From positions 9,931,857 to 9,995,856 of the forward strand of contig NC_089863.1 of NCBI RefSeq assembly GCF_036373705.1: a DNA stretch of 64,000 nt. Direction: 5' to 3'. Under the pieces are notes generated by a model. That model was not told the origin of the DNA. It worked only from the letters and a program-made list of their open reading frames with translations, and made no database searches. Of the stretch, positions 1 through 10,064 are shown piece after piece. Made by a program: the position numbers and the translations under genes. The number at the start of each line of letters is the position of its first letter. Position 1 is the first letter of the stretch. This DNA comes from Amia ocellicauda. Taxonomy: Eukaryota > Chordata > Actinopteri > Amiiformes > Amiidae.

Positions 1-887
1 GGGGATGGGCAAAATACTGTTTCAGAGCATTTTCTGCTATGGTTTATCTCCTGTTGAATTTGCTCAGGAATGCCCACATAATGTCTTAACACTACAGTTG
101 CAGTTTTACAGATGCTTGTTCTCTGTAGGTACCACATTTATGCTTGCAATCCACATAGTTCAGGTTTTGTTTTTAGTTTTTTGGGGGGGTATGTTATTTA
201 GGCATATATTTAGGAATTATCCATAAGGCAGCAGAGGGTTACCCTCATTCATAAGAATTGGTAATACATTATTTAATCTGAAACATGGATCATTGGTCAT
301 TTCGTCATTAAAACTAACTACAATACCATATATTTAAAAATAAATCACCAATTGTGTAGTTATTTATAATAAAGCATCATAAAACTCTAATGACAAACAG
401 CTTTTGTTAACATTAGGAACCAAAAATGTGGAAACTAGAATCTGCACAATTGTAGTATAGAGCAGCAGACACTTATAGTTAGTACATTTCATAACACATA
501 TTGTTCAGTAAGTTATATCATTCTGATTTCTATGTTAGGGGCCAGGTAGGTTCTTTTTTTTTTTTCTTTTTTCAAAATTCTGGCAACGCCCCTGGACACA
601 CACACACTACTGTAGATATATATTGGCTACACACACACACTACAGTACAGATACACACACACACTACAATACAGAGATACACACACAAAAAAACTAGAGA
701 GAGAGAGAGAATCAAGGTCTTATATGCCCAAAGTGGAGACAAACCGACCCCAAAAACGACCAGGGGACGTCTGTCAGAGCAGTAACCTGGGACGGTGTTC
801 TGCAGTCTCATCCACACCTGGATACTGGCCTCTCTAACCGAGCACCGGATTCCTTACCAATACTGCTATCACCCCCCTCTCTCTCTC

Positions 888-920
<33 letters not shown>

Positions 921-2046
921 GCTAGATCTAGGAAAATAAACAAACAGCATTGTCCCGTCACTCTTTAAAGTGTCCATCCGACACCAGGACTGCAGGGAAC
1001 CGGACAACGGTAAATATTGCGGAAAGCACTTTGCATTGTGTGTATCAGTGGTACACGCCGTTAATAATAGTGTGAAGAGGAAATCGGAGATGATGAAGAG
1101 TATAGCATACTACCTAGCCTATATTTGTATTGTATTTTTGGCAGACGAAATGGGTGAAGTGAAATGGGAAGTCAGTTTCTTGTCGTTGTTGATGTTTTTG
1201 CGGCGGCTCCCAGCCTTTACAATTTAAAATGACGATTCCTGTACATTATTATGATTGTTATTATTCCAGTAGCAGTAATGTGAAGTGGAATAACCCAGTT
1301 ACAGCAGGAGGTGTTAAGGATCAGGGTTGCCAGATTGGGGGGAATCAAAGCCATGGAGAGGAAAGGATATCAGGCAGGGTGCTGAAGTAAAAAGTGAAGT
1401 TTTAAATATGAAGTCTGTGTTTGAACAGTAATGCCGGGCTGCATATAGTATAAAATAAATATATATACCAAAGTGGATAGTAGAAAAAAACATTAATATA
1501 CCAAAGTGGATATCATATAGCAGAAAAAAAAAATCATACACCAAAATGTATATATCATATGGCACAAAAATATAAATCACATACCAAAGTGCATATGTCA
1601 TATACCAAAGTGGATATTTCACATAGCAGAGGAAAAAATCATATACAACGTTTACATCGGCTTGTTGAATCAATCTTCTGCTTTCTAGAAAAATGACATA
1701 ACAAATCCTTTTTTACAGTTACCTTATTTCATATTGTGTATTATTTTATCAAGTTAATATGAATTAATGTGGCATTTAAGGCCCATTTACAATAGTACAG
1801 CAATACTGTATGCAACTTGATCTCTAATTAGAGTATTGTGCAAAGGGTGGGAAAGGGGGGAAATTGTCTCTCCCACTAGGGGGATTTTTGGAGTAGCATC
1901 TGGCAACCCTGGGCATGGTAGGAGTACAGTCTGTGTGTGGTGTGTGTAGAGAGGGACTTTGCGCGTGTCTCTCTTATCTCCTCAGAGTTTTGTTCCCACG
2001 TCTCCTGGCCCGAGCTGACCTGAGGTCCACGGCAGGTCAAGAGATC
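1..2046. other. 5' flank without a recognisable gene
   Basis: No open reading frame here resembles a known protein. The stretch is AT-rich and contains simple repeats: a poly-T run near 552-571, CA-rich tracts at about 597-690, and CT tracts at about 878-920. Bases 1450-1650 hold an irregular short tandem repeat built on the phrase ATACCAAAGTGGATAT with A-rich spacers. The 5' UTR or promoter of the GIMAP-like gene may lie in the last few hundred bases, but no clear core promoter is visible. Confidence 0.6.
1450..1650. repeat. Irregular short tandem repeat (ATACCAAAGTGGATAT-type)
   Basis: The phrase ACCAAAGTGGATA or close variants recurs at least five times about 30-45 bp apart, with poly-A and CATATGTCATA-type spacers. 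An open frame on the minus strand across it is only a by-product of the repeat. Confidence 0.6.
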
Positions 2047-2186
2047 ATGGAGTTCACAGGTGAAGTTTCATCTCACTGCTTTATTTCTATCATTATGATT
2101 ATTGTGATGATGGTTATCCCACCAGTGAGCTGATGTGCCTGTACAGAGGGGCCACTGTCTTTCACTGGATTATTATTATTGCTGTT

Positions 2187-2219
<33 letters not shown>

Positions 2220-2352
2220 TGAATCTTCCTCTCCAGTCCTATATTAACCTGTGTGTCTCTTCTCCTTGTAGATGCCATCTCCCAGTATGTCTGTAAGTAT
2301 CTCGTCTTGTGTGTTGTTTCAGTGTTGAACACGCTGCGGTCCGGATCCCACT

Positions 2353-2386
<34 letters not shown>

Positions 2387-2716
2387 TGAGTGGGGTTTAT
2401 TGCGTGCTGTTATGTGTCTGTGTATATGTGCGTGAGTGAGTTCCCTTTACTGTCTATTTCTGCATGTGTTGGTCTGCATCTTTGTGTCTCTATCAATTAA
2501 GTTCAATGCAATTAACACATGGCATTAAACTGGGATGACTAATTGACATCAGGGTTGCCAAAGCATTGACAGAGAGATCCAGTGCTCAGAAACAGGGTGA
2601 TGGGGAACAATAAATTGAGAAAATATACATCATACTATGTGTGTATGTCTTTCTGTATCTCTTCCTCTCTGTTTTTCACTGAATGACTCACTGCTTCCAT
2701 CTCTCTACCTCCCGCT

Positions 2717-2771
<55 letters not shown>

Positions 2772-5700
2772 GTTCCTCTCTAGCCTATGGTCCATCTGAT
2801 CCCCCCCTACTGGAGAAGGAGAGCATAGAGGAGATGGAGTTGAAAAAGGACTGTCCGGAGGATGAGGGACTGGTGAGGTGTACGAGCCGGGATGTGGGTA
2901 TAAACTGTGAGTCAGGACCGTATATTAAATTCATTAGTGAGTGTGTGCTGGTTTGTGAGTGTGTGTAAATATACAGACGGGTGACAGATTAAAGGAACAA
3001 CCTGAATAAATGCTAGTGTTTCAATAGGAACAGTGACTCAAGTTACATCTGCATTTAGATCTATGGGAAAGACATCAGTAAATAGGGTTGGAAATTGTGG
3101 TAGAAAGCGCACATTCGATGACCATGATGCTCGTGCGTTACTGTGATATGTAAGGACAAACAGAAGAGCAACTCTTTCCCAGGTGACTGAGAATGTCAAT
3201 GCAGGACGTGATCAGACTGTGTCAGCAAGAACAGTCTGTCAAGAACTACACAGAGAGATATTATAGTAGGGCTGCAGTGCATAAACCCCTCATTACAAAG
3301 ACAAATGCACATCTGAGAGTTCAGTAGGTGCAAAAACCATAGACACTGGTCTACAGAGATGTGGAAAAAAGTGATCTGTTCAGATGAGTCATCCTTCACC
3401 ATATTCTGGACAAGTGGGCGAGTGCATGTGTGGGACACCAAGAGAACAGTACAGGCCTGACTGCTGGACCCCTACAGTGAGGGGGTCCGGAGGCTCTGTT
3501 ATGCTGTGGGGGGCATTTTGCTGGCATGGTTAGGGTCCACTTGTCCCCTTAGAGGGAAGGGTCACTGTAAATCATGACAGAGTTATTCTGAGTGATCACC
3601 TTTATCCTATGGTGACACATTTCTCTCCTGATGGGAGTGGTCTCTTCCAGGATGACAATGTCCTCATCCACAGGGCACGAGGGGCACTGAATAGTTTGAT
3701 GGGTATGAAAATGATGTGAATCATATGCTATGGCCTTCACAGTCACCAGATCTCAACCCAGTTGAACACCTATGGGAGATTTTGGACCGACATGTTAGAC
3801 AGCGCTCTCCACCACCACCATCAAAACACCAAATGAGGGAATATCTTTTGGAAGAATGATATTCATCCATCCAGTAGAGTCCAGACACTCGTACAATCTG
3901 TGCCAAGAGCATTGAAGCTGTTCTGGTGGCTCGTGTAGCTCAACACCTCACTGAGACACTTTATGTTGGTTTTTCCCTTTACTTTGTCCCCCGTCTGTAT
4001 ATACAGCTTTGCTAAAGTATTCAGAACCTTCTTTGGTGTCCCATTTTATTATGTTACAAAATGATGCATATTTGTTTGTAGCTTGGAATATTTTAATTGA
4101 AGACTTTTAAGGGTATAACAAGTTCAACAACATAAAAAAATGAAATGTGTTGATTGAAAAAGTATTCAGACCCATCCATGGGCACCTACATTTATTTGAA
4201 AGTGGGGCAGAATCCAAACTTGAGCAGGCAGTGTGCAAATTTGATTCCAATGTATTTGCTATATGCATTACTAGCCTTCACTTTAAAGAATCAAATGCAC
4301 TGCTATCAATTGAGTGTTCATGCATATATGGTATCAACCAAATAAACACGCTGTCTGAGACATCATGAGGTTTTGTTTATTCACACATAGCAATACTAGA
4401 TGATCATTAAAAAAAATCCTGGTTTCCTCTCAGTATCGAACAACCTGTTTTTAATGCAGCCAAGGACAGCAGTTATCAATTCTTTTCAATCACTTCTCCA
4501 ACTGACTCGACTCTCTATACCTTATTTTGAATGGGAAAACAGGAAACAGTAATGTTTTTACATGAATGAAGTTAACTTAAATATGCATCTTTACTTTACA
4601 ATGTCCCCAAAGTATTAGCCCCGCCTGTAAAGCAGCAAGAGAAATCCGTTTTTCTCCCAAGGCTGCTCTGACTAGCTGTGTTTATCATTTTACTGACCAC
4701 TATGTGTTTGTGGTGACCAGTAATTAAATAAAGCAGTATATGTGTATTTTATTTTTATACTTTATAAATGTTATAATTACGGATCGACAGATATATCGGA
4801 GCACTGGCTTTTACAGAAATATCTGTATCGGCACATATTCCACTGATAATGCACTGATATATTTTGCTCTCGATTCCCCGCAATCCTCTTCAGGATAAGC
4901 TGTTTCCAAAATGGATGGATGGATGGATGGATGGAGATTACCGTATACTATGTCATAGATTAAACTTTAATTAAATCGCTTTTCAAATTTCACAATAGTA
5001 ATTAAAATAAAGAAAAACACTAAATGTTCACTGAAGATGTTGACTGGATATGAGCAAACAAAAACTGTTTCCAAATGACAAGCAAGCTCAGACCACAGTA
5101 ATACATCTAAACAAAATGAGTGAAAAACGCACCTCTCAGACAATGTTGGATAAAACTGAAACTATACATATATAAAATCCTATAAAATCCTATAAAATTC
5201 AAATCCTACATCGTGTTTTGCCTGTGATTCATATTCCAATATGTTTAACATATGTTTTAAATAAGTTACACTTGTGTGGTCCGATCCAACAGATGAGCTA
5301 CTGTAGCTCAAATTGCTGAAAAAGTGAATGCTGGTTCTGATAGAAAGGTGTCAGAACACACAGTGCATCGCAGTTTGTTGCGTATGGGGCTGCGTAGCCA
5401 CAGACCAGTCAGGGTGCCCATGCTGACCCCTGTCCACTGCCAAAAGCGCCTACAATGGGCACGTGAGCATCAGAACTGGACCACAGAGCAATGGAAGAAG
5501 GTGGCCTGGTCTGATGAATGACGAGTTCAAGGTGTTGACTTGGCCTCCAAATTCCCCAGATCTCAATCCAATCGAGCATCTGTGGGATGTGCTGGACAAA
5601 CAAGTCCGATCCATGGAGGCCCCGCCTCGCAACTTACAGGACTTAAAGTCTGCTAACGTCTTGTTAGATTATGGGAAATTAAATCTCTAAGTAAGAGTCA

Positions 5701-7394
5701 TTCTCTAAAAAGCAACTTATCTGGTCATACCATTGCTATTGATAGCAGGGGAGAGAATCATATATCACATGCTTACATTCGTTTTTGTATAATCATTATC
5801 TAATTTACAAATGTACATTCATAGTTAACAGTGACAAAAAATGTGTGGGGTCACAGAGATAGTTTTGCCTCTACTGCATTAAAAGTGTGTGTTGGGGGCA
5901 ATTGTCCCTTCTGCCTGCGGTGTACACCTACCAACACGTCAACTTGATATTTGATGGATGCACCTTTGGCAGGAATTACATAAGCAAAGTGTTTTTGGGT
6001 GAGTCTCTACAGACATTGCACACTGGCTTGGTTGTTTTTGTTGGATTTGCTCAAGCTCCTTGTCAAGTCTTTACACAGATTCTCCATAGGATTCCAATCA
6101 AGACTTTACCTGATCAAGGACATTCACTTTCTTATTTTTAATTTATGGAATGTGTGGAGTAGGTTGCATGTATAGCATGTATTAATTCCAACTTCAATAT
6201 GTCATGACATGTGAGAACTGTGAGAGGGTATTGTATGTGGTCAGTGTCAGGGCATGCAAGTCATATGATTTGAGAATTATAAAGGGGCCATAATATATAG
6301 TATAAAATGTCCAAATAGAAATTGGTGGCCTCTGATATCCTCTCATCCCCAGTGACAGAAACCCAGTGTTTATTCAGCAGATAGTGTAAAGCAGGGTGGG
6401 GGGGGGGGGGGGGGGGGGACTGGCCTGCTGTGTGAATATAGTTTGATCTCAGTGTCCCTGTGTGTGTCCAGTCTCCCTGCAGGACGGCAAAGGCGGGGGA
6501 GAGCTGAGAGTGGTGCTGATAGGAGCCAGTGGGGCCGGGAAGAGTTCTTCGGGCAACACAGTCCTGGGGAGGGTGGCCTTCGCAGCGGGCAGGACGACGA
6601 CGTGCCAGAAGTATGGGCAAGAGGTGGCAGGGAGACGACTATCCCTGCTGGACACCCCAGACTTTTCCACGTTGTCCCCAGAGCAGGCACAGCATGAGCG
6701 GGAGCGGCTGCCGGGGCCCCATGCCATCCTGGCAGTGGTGGCTTTGGACGGGGTGGGGGGACATGGGGGTGCGGAGGCCAGCATGTGCCATCTGATGAAG
6801 ACGCTGGAGGAGCTCTTCGGGACAGAGGTCTACAGATACAGCATTGTCCTGTTCACACACAGTGAGCAGGAGCGGGGAAGCTCGGCGAGGCTCAGAGAGG
6901 AGCACTGCACAGGAGCAGCAGCAGGAGACGTGTGGCACACATTGACGGGCACGGGGGCGGGGGGCAGGAGCCGGCTGCTGCAGAGCTGCGGGAACAGGGC
7001 CTGCATCCTGAACAACGGGGACCCCGGCGCGCGGGGGCAAGTGGTGGACCTGCTGGACAGGGTGGTGGCCATGGTGAGAGGAAACACCGGCGCCCACCTC
7101 ACCTCCACGGAGTACCAGTGCACCGAGGAGAGGATCCGGGAGCGAGAGCAGGCGCTGAGGGATGCCCTGCAGCAGGAGCGCCAGAGGAGACTGGCGGAGG
7201 TGGAGGAGTGGCGGCGCAGAGAGGCCCAGCAGCTGGAAGAGACCCTGATGAAGCAGCTAAAGGATGGGAAGGCCTGGCTGAAGGAGCGTGCGGAGAGGGA
7301 GGAGGTGGAGCTGCGACGCTTCTACACCGCCAAGCTGAGTGCAGTGAGGGAGGAGGCGGAGGGGCTGGTCCAGGAGACGCTGGCAGTGCCATGA
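2047..7394 (+). CDS. GIMAP/AIG1-family GTPase, four coding exons
   Basis: Coding exons are 2047-2059, 2272-2292, 2784-2906 and 6472-7394. They sum to 1080 nt (359 aa), and all phases agree (phase 1 at each junction). The first three exons give a short acidic N-terminal leader. The last carries the AIG1 GTPase domain. It has a P-loop GASGAGKS at about residues 70-77, a Thr-rich G2 segment (TTTCQK), G3 as LDTPD, a weak G4 (FTHSEQE) and a G5-like NN in ILNNGD. A long Glu/Arg-rich coiled coil follows to the C-terminus. GIMAPs are vertebrate septin-related GTPases, mostly of lymphocytes, acting at intracellular membranes and amplified in fishes. No C-terminal membrane anchor is visible. The leader exons are less certain than the GTPase exon, because they rest on splice signals (GTAAGTAT, GTGAGTC donors) and phase only. 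The exact GIMAP orthologue cannot be named. Confidence 0.82.
2182..2220. repeat. (GAT)n microsatellite in GIMAP-like intron 1
   Basis: About ten perfect ATG/TGA triplet units lie between the first and second coding exons. Further simple repeats in this gene are (CA)n at about 2355-2383 and (CT)n at about 2720-2769. The CT tract serves as the polypyrimidine tract before exon 3. Confidence 0.85.
2969..4002. mobile_element. Decayed Tc1/mariner-like element in GIMAP-like intron 3
   Basis: The left end (ATATACAGACGGGTGACAG, from 2969) is matched in inverted orientation by the right end (CCGTCTGTATAT, ending about 4002). The boundaries are flanked by TA-rich sequence. The interior keeps transposase remnants, for example the [11 protein letters not shown]-type motif near 3740-3775. 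It is broken by stops and frameshifts, so it is a dead copy of about 1.03 kb. It is unrelated at its ends to the intact element at 8.04 kb. Confidence 0.78.
4003..4345. mobile_element. Possible second decayed transposon end
   Basis: The phrase AAAGTATTCAGA occurs at about 4014 and again at about 4160, as found near the ends of some fish Tc1-like elements. No transposase remnant is visible. The call is tentative. Confidence 0.3.
4780..4940. repeat. Interspersed repeat tail ending in (GATG)n
   Basis: The stretch ends with CAGGATAAGCTGTTTCCAAA followed by repeated ATGGATGG units. This resembles the 3' tails of fish non-LTR retrotransposons with GATG repeats. No coding part is visible. Confidence 0.4.
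5284..5690 (+). pseudogene. Truncated Tc1-like transposase fragment
   Basis: A plus-strand frame from about 5324 reads as the middle of a Tc1 transposase, up to the first catalytic aspartate motif (AWSDE, about 5505-5520). It then jumps, after an internal deletion and frame change, to the C-terminal motif [12 protein letters not shown] (about 5557-5595). The segment holding the second catalytic aspartate is missing. It is a dead internally deleted copy from a different Tc1 lineage than the 8.04 kb element. Confidence 0.82.
5880..6141. mobile_element. Relic interspersed repeat, likely Tc1-associated
   Basis: The stretch around GATGCACCTTTGGCAGGAAT through AGGACATTCACTTTCT resembles, from memory, a transposase region of another widespread Tc1-type repeat read on the opposite strand. 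No intact reading frame remains. Confidence 0.4.
6395..6418. repeat. Poly-G tract just before the GIMAP-like GTPase exon
   Basis: A run of more than 20 G residues ends about 50 bp upstream of the acceptor of the last GIMAP-like exon. Its length may be unreliable in the assembly. Confidence 0.8.
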
Positions 7395-7565
7395 CCTGCG
7401 CCAGAGCTGCAGGGGTGACCGCACAGCCCCCCCACGGCACACAGCACAGGAGTAGGGATCTTATGAGAGTATACGTCTTTATTATGAGAGGCCGTCTGTG
7501 AGGGAGAAACATTTGCGATCTCCTCGATTAAATAATGCCTCGTTTCCTACAGATTGGGGTATTCA

Positions 7566-7571
7566 AATAAA
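7566..7571 (+). terminator. Poly(A) signal AATAAA of the GIMAP-like gene
   Basis: A canonical AATAAA lies about 170 bp after the GIMAP-like stop codon on the same strand, a plausible 3' end for that transcript. Confidence 0.55.
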
Positions 7572-8040
7572 ATGGCGGCTGCAGGAGTTTATAAATTATA
7601 TAAATTGTGAAATGTACAGCTGGGAAATGTCTCACTTTAGCGGGGGTGTTATATTATGGGGGTTTTATGAATGAATATCCACAACAGAAAATTAACTGTT
7701 ACTGTTTACAGTTACTGTTTATATCTTGTCAAAAAAAACAAACCATTTATACTATCCATTTGATATTTGATCGTTAATATGAATGCAGTAAAATATTCAA
7801 ATAAAAGAGGATAAACTTGAGGTTGAACAGAATTCTCACAGTACAGGGAGTGACCAGTAGTTCATCTTTTCTGTTTCCACTGAGATGAGCTCACTTCTAT
7901 AGGGGAATACAATGAATTATAAAGAAAGATTGCCTTGTGTGATTATGACTTCTGAATATGTCAAGTTATTTCTGTATTTCTGAGATTGTTTCATATGATT
8001 GATATTATATTTATTGTGGGCATATTCTATGGAATATATA

Positions 8041-9265
8041 TACACTCACCTAAAGGATTATTAGGAACACCTGTTCAATTTCTCATTAATGCAATTATCT
8101 AACCAACCAATCACATGGCAGTTGCTTCAATGTATTTAGGGGTGTGGTCCTGGTCAAGACAATCTCCTGAACTCCAAACTGAATGTCTGAATGGGAAAGA
8201 AAGGTGATTTAAGCAATTTTGAGCGTGGCATGGTTGTTGGTGCCAGACGGGCCGGTCTGAGTATTTCACAATCTGCTCAGTTACTGGGATTTTCACGCAC
8301 AACCATTTCTAGGGTTTACAAAGAATGGTGTGAAAAGGGAAAAACATCCAGTATGCGGCAGTCCTGTGGGAGAAAATGCCTTGTTGATGCTAGAGGTCAG
8401 AGGAGAATGGGCCGACTGATTCAAGCTGATAGAAGAGCAACTTTGACTGAAATAACCACTCGTTACAACCGAGGTATGCAGCAAAGCATTTGTGAAGCCA
8501 CAACACGTACAACCTTGAGGCGGATGGGCTACAACAGCAGAAGACCCCACTGGGTACCACTCATCTCCACTACAAATAGGAAAAAGAGGCTACAATTTGC
8601 ACAAGCTCACCAAAATTGGACAGTTGAAGACTGGAAAAATGTTGCCTGGTCTGATGAGTCTCGATTTCTGTTGAGACATTCAGATGGTAGAGTCAGAATT
8701 TGGCGTAAACAGAATGAGAACATGGATCCATCATGCCTTGTTACCACTGTGCAGGCTGGTAGTGGTGGTGTAATGGTGTGGGGGATGTTTTCTTGGCACA
8801 CTTTAGGCCCCTTAGTGCCAATTGGGCATCGTTTAAATGCCACGGCCTACCTGAGCATTGTTTCTGACCATGTCCATCCCTTTATGACCACCATGTACCC
8901 ATCCTCTGATGGCTACTTCCAGCAGGATAATGCACCATGTCACAAAGGTCGAATCATTTCAAATTGGTTTCTTGAACATGACAATGAGTTCACTGTACTA
9001 AACTGGCCCCCACAGTCACCAGATCTCAACCCAATAGAGCATCTTTGGGATGTGGTGGAACGGGAGCTTCGTGCCCTGGATGTGCATCCCACAAATCTCC
9101 ATCAACTGCAAGATGCTATCCTATCAATATGGGCCAACATTTGTAAAGAATGCTTTCAGCACCTTGTTGAATCAATGCCACGTAGAATTAAGGCAGTTCT
9201 GAAGGCGAAAGGGGGTCAAACACAGTATTAGTATGGTGTTCCTAATAATCCTTTAGGTGAGTGTA
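8041..9265 (+). mobile_element. Intact Tc1/mariner (DD36E-type) transposon
   Basis: Perfect 31-bp terminal inverted repeats lie at 8041-8071 and 9235-9265, reading TACACTCACCTAAAGGATTA and on. They are flanked by TA-rich target sequence, as expected for TA insertion. The 1,225-bp element encloses one uninterrupted 346-codon transposase frame. Identical ends plus an intact frame suggest a recent insertion. Published work I recall describes fish and lamprey Tc1 elements with very similar ends and horizontal transfer between those hosts; that link is from memory and untested here. Confidence 0.95.
8191..9231 (+). CDS. Tc1/mariner transposase, 346 aa, DD36E spacing
   Basis: The protein has an N-terminal helix-turn-helix DNA-binding region (about residues 1-115, including the GFSRTTISRVYKEW recognition-helix region). 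A DDE catalytic domain follows: D155 in WSDESRF, D246 in YFQQDNAPCH and E283 in [12 protein letters not shown]. There are 36 residues between the second Asp and the Glu. This differs from classical Tc1 (DD34E) and agrees with the DD36E 'Incomer' group described in animals. It would bind the 31-bp ends and cut and paste the element into TA sites. No stops or frameshifts are present, so the enzyme could be active. The start ATG lies 119 bp inside the left inverted repeat. Confidence 0.95.
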   Translation: MGKKGDLSNFERGMVVGARRAGLSISQSAQLLGFSRTTISRVYKEWCEKGKTSSMRQSCGRKCLVDARGQRRMGRLIQADRRATLTEITTRYNRGMQQSICEATTRTTLRRMGYNSRRPHWVPLISTTNRKKRLQFAQAHQNWTVEDWKNVAWSDESRFLLRHSDGRVRIWRKQNENMDPSCLVTTVQAGSGGVMVWGMFSWHTLGPLVPIGHRLNATAYLSIVSDHVHPFMTTMYPSSDGYFQQDNAPCHKGRIISNWFLEHDNEFTVLNWPPQSPDLNPIEHLWDVVERELRALDVHPTNLHQLQDAILSIWANICKECFQHLVESMPRRIKAVLKAKGGQTQY

Positions 9266-10064
9266 TATATATATGTATGTATAGAGCCACTTCCTTTAAT
9301 GAATGGTTTAGCTGGGGGGGGGGTTATAGACTATAGACCTCACCTAGTTGGCATCTGTGTTGAAGAGAGGTAGTGAGAGATCCCTCTGAGTGTGTTGCAT
9401 GATTTGCTAATTGCACCAGCTATACATTTATTTGATCGAAGTTAGTGATGGGAGAAAGGAAGCATTCCCAAGCACTGAACCATTTGAAGCTATTGTACCT
9501 GGAAACAGTTTCACTGCTTCGAAGCGCTCGATACATGCTCCCCATAGTGACCTGTGCTGGTCAATACATGGTTCTGCGACTGTATCGAGTGAGTCGGCGA
9601 GTTCAAAACTAATCAGACATTGACTGGTCAGAAGCTGGTGGGTTATGTTCCTTGTTTTTAAATAAAATGTTGATATTTTGTTATAAAATATTAGTTGTAT
9701 GTTTCACTGTCTGACTACAGCAACAAAGACAACCCACACACCACCATGATAGTTATTATTTATTTGTAAGGGACGCAGAGCGGGCAGGTGTCTGTGGAAG
9801 ACGCTAACCGTGCGCACACACCTTAACTGTGTCTGTCGTGATGCATCTCCCATTTTTTAAGGGGGACAGTGATGATGTGGAGCCTCCAGAATCGGCCAGG
9901 TCCAGGTGGATACTCTGACATGGTCAACACGGGCACGTTTACTATATACGCGTTACAAATATATGAGAAATGAGGCTAGAATTATTGAAAATGTTCATTT
10001 TTCCTATAGGATAAAGGGTCGGTCTCAGGTCTGATATCACTCTCAGGTCTAAGGGCAGTCTTAG
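9266..10064. other. Noncoding stretch, possible hAT-like fragment
   Basis: No gene is recognised. Bases 9440-9620 (phrases CAAGCACTGAACCATTTGAA and GTTTCACTGCTTCGAAGCGC) resemble, from memory, a short nonautonomous DNA-transposon relic common in fishes. I could not define its ends. Confidence 0.35.

Noticed and set aside
6932-7501. Alternative 189-codon plus-strand frame overlapping the GIMAP-like exon
   Set aside because: It is an out-of-frame reading of a GC-rich exon. The 6472-7394 frame carries the GTPase motifs.
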